Positions 1 to 4,616 of a stretch of DNA of 6,783 nt are shown one piece after another. Location: the NCBI GenBank assembly GCA_021162285.1, contig JAGGYZ010000281.1, forward strand, positions 1 through 6,783. The letters run 5' to 3'. This DNA is from Candidatus Fermentibacteraceae bacterium (GTDB lineage Bacteria; Fermentibacterota; Fermentibacteria; Fermentibacterales; JCC-6). Numbering within the stretch: the stretch's first letter is position 1; the number at the start of each line of letters is the position of its first letter. The position numbers were made by a program, and so were the translations under genes. Under the pieces are notes generated by a model, which had not been told where the DNA came from, did not search any database, and saw only the letters and a program-made list of their open reading frames with translations.

Positions 1-189
1 ACACACACCAGTATACCCTTCACTTCACCCTCCCTGAAAGAACACTGATAACCTGTTGCACATTGTACACCGTGATCTGCTCTTTATTCAGTTTCGACTA
101 CAGCGGGAACTGTTTCTGTGTTCTGCCTGAGTTTCCAGAATGAAAAGGACCATGTTCTGAAGAACAGTACTTTCTACCGTCCAGAACAA
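1..189. other. Left edge without a convincing gene
   Basis: No start codon with a ribosome binding site opens a reading frame of useful length on either strand. One plus-strand frame is open from the window edge to a TGA at 141-143 (about 46 codons, ending LPEFPE) and could be the 3' end of a gene lying to the left. Its Cys/Leu/Phe-rich composition matches no family I know. A short palindrome, TGTTCT-GA-AGAACA, follows at 152-165 and could be a weak hairpin after such a gene. Minus-strand ATGs at 63, 153 and 250 all meet stops after about 12 to 40 codons. Confidence 0.3.
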
Positions 190-243
190 GTCTGCACCGC
201 CTGAACAAGCGGTGCAGACCAACTGAAACCCTGTAAAACAGGG
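190..243 (-). terminator. Two tandem hairpins downstream of fhs
   Basis: Reading along fhs, the first hairpin lies about 44 nt past the stop: CCCTGT and ACAGGG arms (229-234 with 238-243) around a 3-nt TTT loop, followed by TTTCAGTT. The second is a perfect 11-bp G+C-rich stem (190-200 with 209-219) and an 8-nt loop, followed by TTGTTCTGG. Both U-tracts are short and interrupted, so neither is a textbook intrinsic terminator. Together they could stop transcription or protect the 3' end of the fhs mRNA. The stems are seen directly; the terminator role is inferred. Confidence 0.45.
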
Positions 244-286
244 GATTCATGGAAGAGAGAGGTTGCACTGCCTCCCCAGTCAGATC

Positions 287-1963
287 CTAGAAAAGACCTT
301 TAACTTTGCCATCATTGTCAACATCCATGTTCTCAGCTGCCGGCACTGCCGGTAAGCCTGGCATTCTCATGATGTCTCCGGTGATTGGAACGAGGAACCC
401 TGCCCCTGCTGAAATCTCTATTTCACGTACCGTTACAACAAAGTCCTTGGGTCTTCCAAGAAGTTTCGGGTTGTCGGAAAGGGACTTCTGTGTTTTAGCA
501 ATACAGATGGGAAGTTTGTCGTATCCGAACTTTTTAACTGTACGAAGGTCTTTTTTAGCCTGAGCTGTAAAGTCAATATGCTCTGCTCCGTAAATTTCTT
601 TGGCAATGGTTTCGATCTTGTTCTCCACAGTATCATTCCAGTCGTAAAGAGGCTTGAATGAACCTGTGCAGTCCTTTGCATTGTCTACAACCAGGCGGGC
701 AAGATCTTTCATACCCTCTCCGCCCTTTGCGAAACCTTCACCAACTGCAACATTAATACCCAGTTCTTTACATCTATCAACAACCAGATCAACTTCTTCA
801 TCTGTATCAGTTGCGAATTTGTTAACACACACAACAGCAGGCAGACCGAATTTGCCAATATTTTCCAGATGCTTCTCCATGTTGGGAAATCCTGCTGCGA
901 GAGCCTCAACATTAGGAGTTTTGAGGTCTCTTTTCTTAGCGCCTCCATGCATCTTCAGGGCACGGCAGGTAACAACCAGAACAACAAGCGACGGGCACAG
1001 ATTGCCGTACTGACACTTGATATCAAAGAATTTTTCTGCTCCAAGGTCAAACCCAAATCCGGCCTCTGTTATAGCCCAGTCTGAGAAAGCAACGGCCATC
1101 TTTGTGGCAAGAATAGAGTTACATCCATGAGCTATGTTGGCAAAAGGTCCACAGTGTACAAATGCCGGTGTTCCTTCAATGGTCTGAACAAGATTCGGCT
1201 TGATAGCATCCTTCAGCAGCATGGCCATTGCGCCGGTAACACCCATTTTCTCTGCCCGAACTTCTTTTCTGTCATAGGTAAGGCCAATGAAAATCCTGTT
1301 TATTCTCTGCTTCAGGTCTTCGAGGTTGATTGCCAGAGCCAGTATCGCCATTATCTCGCTGGCTGCAGTAATGTCAAAACCTGTTTCTCGGGGAACACCC
1401 TGAGTTCTTCCACCAAGCCCGATAACCGTGTTCCTGAGAGATCTGTCATTCATGTCCATCACCCGGCGGAAACTCACCGTTCTGGGATCGAGCAGACATC
1501 CATTTCCCTGATGCAGATGGTTGTCTATTGCAGCGCAGAGCAGGTTGTTGGCTGCTGTAATAGCATGCATATCTCCTGTGAAATGCAGGTTGATATCTTC
1601 CATGGGAATAATCTGCGAATACCCGCCTCCTGCTGCTCCGCCCTTTATACCAAATACGGGACCAAGGGAAGGTTCGCGGACAGCACAGCATGCATTCTCA
1701 CCTATCTTTGCCAGCCCCTGGGTTAAACCGATTGTGGCTGTAGTTTTACCCTCACCGGCAGGTGTCGGTGTAATCGCCGAAACAAGAACCAGTTTTCCCT
1801 GCCCCTTTCTTCTCTTGGGAAGAGCATCCAGATGTACCTTTGCCTTATCATCTCCATAGAGGTCAAGGTCTTCCGGTTTCAGCCCCAGCTTTTCTGCTAT
1901 CTCTTTAATCGGGCGAGGTTTAACCTTGCTTGCTATATCAATGTCACTTGGAAATGAACCCAT
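287..1963 (-). CDS. fhs: Formate--tetrahydrofolate ligase (10-formyl-THF synthetase)
   Basis: Cytoplasmic enzyme that joins formate to tetrahydrofolate using ATP, giving 10-formyl-THF for purine synthesis, formyl-Met-tRNA, or the methyl branch of the Wood-Ljungdahl and reductive glycine routes. The 558 residues match the usual family length of about 555-560. Visible motifs: P-loop TPAGEGKTT at 67-75, REPSLGP at 96-102, the first family signature GIKGGAAGGGY at 105-115, HCGPFANIAHGCNS at 270-283, and the second signature in the form VVTCRALKMHGG at 330-341 (commonly VATIRALKxHGG). The ATG at 1961-1963 is chosen because AGGAGG (complement of 1969-1974) lies 5 nt upstream. The frame stays open upstream to 2065, but those 34 residues have no family counterpart. 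It ends in TAG. It stands alone on this strand, diverges from the BFD-like gene, and is followed by hairpins. No folD, fchA or other folate gene is visible. Identification is near certain; which pathway it serves is not. Confidence 0.98.
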   Translation of the reverse strand: MGSFPSDIDIASKVKPRPIKEIAEKLGLKPEDLDLYGDDKAKVHLDALPKRRKGQGKLVLVSAITPTPAGEGKTTATIGLTQGLAKIGENACCAVREPSLGPVFGIKGGAAGGGYSQIIPMEDINLHFTGDMHAITAANNLLCAAIDNHLHQGNGCLLDPRTVSFRRVMDMNDRSLRNTVIGLGGRTQGVPRETGFDITAASEIMAILALAINLEDLKQRINRIFIGLTYDRKEVRAEKMGVTGAMAMLLKDAIKPNLVQTIEGTPAFVHCGPFANIAHGCNSILATKMAVAFSDWAITEAGFGFDLGAEKFFDIKCQYGNLCPSLVVLVVTCRALKMHGGAKKRDLKTPNVEALAAGFPNMEKHLENIGKFGLPAVVCVNKFATDTDEEVDLVVDRCKELGINVAVGEGFAKGGEGMKDLARLVVDNAKDCTGSFKPLYDWNDTVENKIETIAKEIYGAEHIDFTAQAKKDLRTVKKFGYDKLPICIAKTQKSLSDNPKLLGRPKDFVVTVREIEISAGAGFLVPITGDIMRMPGLPAVPAAENMDVDNDGKVKGLF

Positions 1964-2036
1964 TGTATCCTCCTGTAGAATGTAACAACAACCAGAGATG
2001 CCCATCCAGCGCGACACCCCCTCGTTCGTTGCATGT

Positions 2037-2065
2037 AGTATCATCAGCGAATCCATCGCAGGCAA
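2037..2065 (-). promoter_or_regulatory. Candidate sigma70-type promoter for fhs
   Basis: On the minus strand TTGCCT (complement of 2060-2065) and GATACT (complement of 2037-2042) are separated by 17 nt. Each matches the consensus at 4 of 6 positions. This would give a leader of roughly 65 nt before the fhs ATG. The leader does not resemble the tetrahydrofolate riboswitch. A match this weak can occur by chance. Confidence 0.28.
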
Positions 2066-2183
2066 GGGATGAAGTGCGAGTTTATGAACGACTATGTCTT
2101 ATGCTGCAATTGTGCACCGGGTCTTCTATGCAGTAAGCAGCAGGCGTTAAGAATACTGCCTGTAATTCGGAATTCTTTTCCCC

Positions 2184-2211
2184 TTACAATAAGATACCAA
2201 TTCAGTATATT
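2184..2211 (+). promoter_or_regulatory. Candidate promoter for the BFD-like gene
   Basis: An A+T-rich patch upstream of the small ferredoxin-like gene contains TATATT (2206-2211, overlapped by TATTAT at 2210-2215). A poor -35 candidate, TTACAA (2184-2189), lies 16 nt before it. Transcription from here would leave a leader of about 40 nt. Only the -10 element is reasonably good. The rest of the 296-base gap between the divergent genes (1964-2259) shows no RNA gene or repeat that I can see. Confidence 0.25.
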
Positions 2212-2259
2212 ATTATTGGATTCGACTCAGTTGATTTGTTTCAGATGAAAGGATGTACA

Positions 2260-2520
2260 ATGAAAAACTGGAGCCTGGTAGCTGATTCACAGATTGTCTG
2301 CTACTGCAGGCAGATAAACAAAGGAACCATTGTAGAAGCTGTAAGGAATGGCTGCAGTACACTGGCACAAATTCAGGATGAAACACAGGCTTGCACAGGA
2401 AACCAGTGCGCCGAGTTGAATCCATCAGGCAATTGCTGTTCAGGTGACTTGCTTGAACTGCTTGAACTGCATCGCGACAAGACCACCGACCAGGAGCAAT
2501 GCGGTTGCGGTTGTTGCTGA
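2260..2520 (+). CDS. Small BFD-like [2Fe-2S]-binding protein with Cys-rich tail
   Basis: An 86-residue cytoplasmic protein with no signal peptide. Residues 12-68 follow the bacterioferritin-associated ferredoxin (BFD) fold pattern: CYC at 14-16, KGTIVEAVRNGCSTLAQIQ at 21-39, then T42-x2-C45-x4-C50. BFD-type domains normally bind one [2Fe-2S] cluster through CxC and a later Cys pair, and act in iron release, nitrite reductase NirB or metal handling. Here the second pair is spaced CxxxxC, not the CxxC of E. coli Bfd, and is followed by NCCSGD (58-63) and a C-terminal CGCGCC (81-86), giving 11 Cys in 86 residues. The start is ATG 2260, with AAAGGA 6 nt upstream. In-frame ATG 2245 and TTG 2236 lack a comparable site. 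No bacterioferritin or reductase gene is nearby, so the partner is unknown. The domain call is good; cluster type and role are inferred. Confidence 0.85.
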   Translation: MKNWSLVADSQIVCYCRQINKGTIVEAVRNGCSTLAQIQDETQACTGNQCAELNPSGNCCSGDLLELLELHRDKTTDQEQCGCGCC

Positions 2521-2523
2521 AAT

Positions 2524-2566
2524 GACCTGAACCGAACTGTGCACGAATTTTGGAGTTCAGTCGGTC
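2524..2566. terminator. Imperfect inverted repeat between convergent genes
   Basis: The 36-nt gap between the BFD-like gene and yjbQ, with the last codons of yjbQ, holds an imperfect stem: 2524-2538 against 2554-2566, with a mismatch, two bulges and a loop that includes GTGCAC. CTGAAC (2527-2532) and GTTCAG (2555-2560) pair exactly in an alternative fold. No U-tract follows on either strand. A shared bidirectional terminator is possible but poorly supported. Confidence 0.22.
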
Positions 2567-2979
2567 GTACCCACGACCTGAATTCTTATCTGTCTGTTTC
2601 TGGGACGGTTGTCGTGATCGATTACAACAACCTGCTGCCATGTTCCGGTTAACAGCTTTCCGCGCTCAACCGGAAGCGTGGTTCCCGGACCCATAAGGGT
2701 TGCTCTCATGTGGGAAAATCCGTTGTCATCACCCCATGTTTCCGAGTGCCGTGACCTGATTGTTTCAGGAACGAGTTTGTTTAAGAGTTCCTGCATATCG
2801 ATGACCAGAGCAGGCTCGTATTCGATGGTAGTAACCGAGGCCGTGGAACCAATTGCAGTTACATTCACGATTCCGTTCATGATTTCTGACTCTGTTATCG
2901 TGGTTTGAACCTGTTGCGTAATGTCAACAATATCAGAAAAACCCTGTGTCTGTACCGATATGGTACTTCCGAATGTCAC
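2557..2979 (-). CDS. yjbQ: YjbQ/UPF0047 family protein (annotated as secondary thiamine-phosphate synthase)
   Basis: 140 residues, matching the family's usual size of about 135-140 (E. coli YjbQ is 138). Family motifs are clear: GSTASVTTIEYEP at 44-56, HSETWGDDNGFSHMRA at 78-93 with the conserved D-N-x3-H core, GPGTTLPVERGKL at 97-109 and GTWQQVVVIDHDNRPRNR at 112-129. Members form small beta-rich trimers. E. coli YjbQ has weak thiamine-phosphate synthase activity, but the physiological role is unsettled, so the usual product name should be read with caution. It starts with GTG (2977-2979), with AGGGGG 6 nt upstream; the next in-frame ATG would remove 33 residues of the fold. Its start lies 30 nt after the stop of the 276-residue gene, indicating one transcript. 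It converges with the BFD-like gene. No thiamine genes are visible. Confidence 0.93.
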   Translation of the reverse strand: MTFGSTISVQTQGFSDIVDITQQVQTTITESEIMNGIVNVTAIGSTASVTTIEYEPALVIDMQELLNKLVPETIRSRHSETWGDDNGFSHMRATLMGPGTTLPVERGKLLTGTWQQVVVIDHDNRPRNRQIRIQVVGTTD

Positions 2980-3009
2980 TGTTGCCCCCTGCGCCCGGAT
3001 TCCGTAAGT

Positions 3010-3840
3010 TCAGCAGCTTGCCCTGTCCCAGTCTACCGGTATTTTGTCCGGGAAGCGCCACTGGTTTATGTGAGTTTGATCTCCGACATACAAACCACCC
3101 TCGGTGTTGTCATCATAGCCGCACCATGCCCTGAAGGGAACTTCGTTTATACAGTCGCCGGATACGATGGTTTTTGTTTTCTTTTCCGGATTGGTATTGA
3201 TTTCCTGCTGTGCATCAACAAAACGGCTCTCTGCGGCAAGCCGTGACTGCACGCTTTTAAGCTCGGTAAAAATAACCTGACGGAACACCTTTCCCGGCCT
3301 GTGTGTGGCGTACCAGGCATACTCGACCGGTGAAAGGTTCGACAGCAGAAGAAGCTGAATAGGGCACATCACCAGGTAGAGATGACTGCGTCCTGGTGAA
3401 TTATCAGGATAACCTGTGGCTTCCACCACTTCGGAAAGGGACATCCCTTCGTGGCAGTTTTCCGTTTTGAAGGTATGAAGCAACCCGGCATTCTCCATTG
3501 CCATTACATGACCCGCAGTTTTTACAAGAAAGATGTTCCTGTACGCCTGTATTGGAGTACATGAGAAAGCATTGTTCGAAAGAGCTGTTTTTGTTCGATT
3601 ACCTGCATCTGCAGCTGCCAGGGCAGTTACAGAATCCGTCTCCGCATCCCGCCATCCACCGTCATCCAGGTATGCAAAATCAGGCTGACCATCTTTGACT
3701 GCCAGTTCTACAAACAGTTTTCGACCTGTAAAGTGTTTGCCGGAACCCGGGCTGTAGTGCCTGGCAAGGCCCTCAATACCAAGTGAAGTAGCTGTGGTTA
3801 TTCCCTGCGGGATTGATAAAACAAGCTTAGAATCCGGCAT
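3010..3840 (-). CDS. Protein of unknown function, 276 aa, upstream of yjbQ
   Basis: I do not recognise this protein. It is very likely real: ATG 3838-3840 is preceded by a good GGAG site with a 6-nt spacer and a good promoter, no stop interrupts 276 codons, and it sits 30 nt ahead of yjbQ on the same strand. There is no signal peptide and no clear transmembrane segment. The most hydrophobic stretch is about residues 153-167 (ending IQLLLL). Features: a Gly/Ser/Thr-rich N-terminal part (LSIPQGITTATSLGIEGLA), a charged probable helix at 191-220, and an aromatic C-terminal part with RAWCGYDDN (237-245), GGLYVGD (248-254) and two short WR/WD motifs. The six Cys are spaced widely (94, 129, 159, 230, 240, 276, the last being C-terminal), with no CxxC. 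No P-loop, Rossmann or HxxEH motif is visible. Linkage to yjbQ is the only functional hint. Confidence 0.85.
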   Translation of the reverse strand: MPDSKLVLSIPQGITTATSLGIEGLARHYSPGSGKHFTGRKLFVELAVKDGQPDFAYLDDGGWRDAETDSVTALAAADAGNRTKTALSNNAFSCTPIQAYRNIFLVKTAGHVMAMENAGLLHTFKTENCHEGMSLSEVVEATGYPDNSPGRSHLYLVMCPIQLLLLSNLSPVEYAWYATHRPGKVFRQVIFTELKSVQSRLAAESRFVDAQQEINTNPEKKTKTIVSGDCINEVPFRAWCGYDDNTEGGLYVGDQTHINQWRFPDKIPVDWDRASC

Positions 3841-3882
3841 AGATAACTCCTTTGTTTGTGTCAGTATTCCTTACCGTAACAG

Positions 3883-3911
3883 AGCATAACAGCTTGATTT
3901 AAATTCGTCAA
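3883..3911 (-). promoter_or_regulatory. Sigma70-type promoter for the 276-aa gene and yjbQ
   Basis: On the minus strand TTGACG (complement of 3906-3911, 5 of 6 consensus bases) is followed after exactly 17 nt by TATGCT (complement of 3883-3888, 4 of 6). The predicted start lies near 3876, giving a leader of about 36 nt that holds the GGAG ribosome site. This is the best promoter match in the window and supports the 276-residue gene and yjbQ as one transcription unit. Confidence 0.6.
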
Positions 3912-3967
3912 GAAATTTTAGCTGCAAGTTTCGTGAAAAGAGAAGCGGAACATAACCTGCTTTCCCC

Positions 3968-3997
3968 GATACAACCGTTTATGTTTGCAGCTACAAT
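3968..3997 (+). promoter_or_regulatory. Candidate promoter for the exported 155-aa gene
   Basis: TACAAT (3992-3997) matches 5 of 6 bases of the -10 consensus and lies 21 nt before the TTG start, so the leader would be only about 15 nt and would still include the AAGGA site. The -35 candidate GATACA (3968-3973, 18-nt spacer) matches only 3 of 6. It lies back to back with the minus-strand promoter at 3883-3911 in a 178-base divergent gap. Confidence 0.3.
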
Positions 3998-4018
3998 ACA
4001 TTTTACGGAAGGAATATT

Positions 4019-4486
4019 TTGAAAACTGTGCTTGTTCTTGTTGCTGCGGCTGGAGTTGTTTTTGCAGGCAGCCCGCAACAGGACTTCGACACCCTGCTGG
4101 ATGCCGTGTATTCTGCTGATGCCGAAAGCTTTCAAAACTGTATTTCGACTGAATCGAACGGTCTGATCGAAATGATGATGATGATAAAGCTTCAGCCGGA
4201 AGATGCTGTTGCGCAGATCTCAACTGAGCTGGATGTTGAGATTACGGCGGAACAACTGTCAGCCTGGAATTCCACTGATTTCATTGAGGCAATCCTTGCC
4301 TCTCCAACCTTCGCAGCCGAACTTCCTCCCAGACAAAATGTTGTTGTATCCGGTTTTGAAACACAGGGAGACAGCACCACCGTTTTCTTTAACATCACAG
4401 GCCTGCCTCAACCCTTTGAACTGCTTATGGTTAAAGAAGGCGAAACCTGGAAACTGGACCAGAGCGTAATACAGGCGGAGTTCTAA
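4019..4486 (+). CDS. Small exported protein of unknown function
   Basis: 155 residues starting at TTG 4019-4021, with AAGGA (4009-4013) 5 nt upstream. This start gives a classic Sec signal peptide: MKT, a hydrophobic core VLVLVAAAGVV, and a cleavage site after VFA at residue 16. No ATG in frame upstream could replace it, and GTG 4028 would remove the basic n-region. The mature protein of about 139 residues is acidic. It has a mostly helical first half that contains a run of four Met (52-55) and a single Cys at 41, and a beta-like second half (about 107-148) that ends FELLMVKEGETWKLD. Such a G-x-W-K/R ending is common in NTF2-like or DUF4878-type secreted domains, but the match is too weak for assignment. 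There is no lipobox. It lies 130 nt before the exported peptidase gene on the same strand, and the two may be cotranscribed. Function unknown. Confidence 0.82.
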   Translation: MKTVLVLVAAAGVVFAGSPQQDFDTLLDAVYSADAESFQNCISTESNGLIEMMMMIKLQPEDAVAQISTELDVEITAEQLSAWNSTDFIEAILASPTFAAELPPRQNVVVSGFETQGDSTTVFFNITGLPQPFELLMVKEGETWKLDQSVIQAEF

Positions 4487-4545
4487 CCGGCGATTCCTTT
4501 ACTTCCGTATAAATCTGACTGGTCCCGAAACGCCACAGATTGTGT

Positions 4546-4574
4546 TTGCGAGTATTCTGTATTTTCGTAATAAT
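4546..4574 (+). promoter_or_regulatory. Candidate promoter for the M16 peptidase gene
   Basis: TTGCGA (4546-4551, 4 of 6) and AATAAT (4569-4574, 5 of 6) are spaced by 17 nt in the 130-base gap before the peptidase. A start near 4581 would give a leader of about 36 nt. No clear terminator lies between the 155-residue gene and this site, so read-through from upstream is also possible. Confidence 0.38.
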
Positions 4575-4616
4575 AGATCTGATTGCTATCCTATTACTCT
4601 GAAAAGGTGGATTGAT

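Noticed and set aside
1127..1726. 199-codon open frame on the plus strand inside fhs
   Set aside because: It lies antisense to a clear, fully conserved gene, and its product looks like random Cys/Ser-rich sequence. It is a coding shadow.
1964..2030. Tetrahydrofolate riboswitch in the fhs leader
   Set aside because: The leader is short and lacks the conserved paired arms and junctions of that class; no stable fold is evident.
1964..2065. In-frame 34-codon extension of fhs upstream of the chosen ATG
   Set aside because: An AGGAGG site sits 5 nt before ATG 1963, the 558-residue product already matches the family length, and the extension resembles no known N-terminal domain.
2069..2248. Possible 59-codon Cys-containing small protein on the plus strand (ATG 2069, TGA 2246-2248)
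   Set aside because: The only purine-rich stretch, AAGGG, abuts the ATG, so spacing is wrong. The second half is low-quality sequence covering the likely promoter of the next gene.
2451..2468. Tandem 9-bp repeat CTTGAACTG in the BFD-like gene
   Set aside because: It encodes the helix-like LLELLEL stretch, and two copies are explained by coding constraint.
2213..2641. 142-codon minus-strand frame over the BFD-like gene and the yjbQ 3' end
   Set aside because: It overlaps two recognised genes in other frames, and its composition does not look like a protein.
3010..3012. TGA as a recoded sense codon
   Set aside because: No gene here contains an internal TGA, and the BFD-like gene, yjbQ and the 276-aa gene all end naturally at TGA, so the standard bacterial code fits.
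4172..4183. ATG trinucleotide repeat (four units) in the 155-aa gene
   Set aside because: Four in-frame units encoding Met are too short to suggest phase variation, and slippage would keep the frame.
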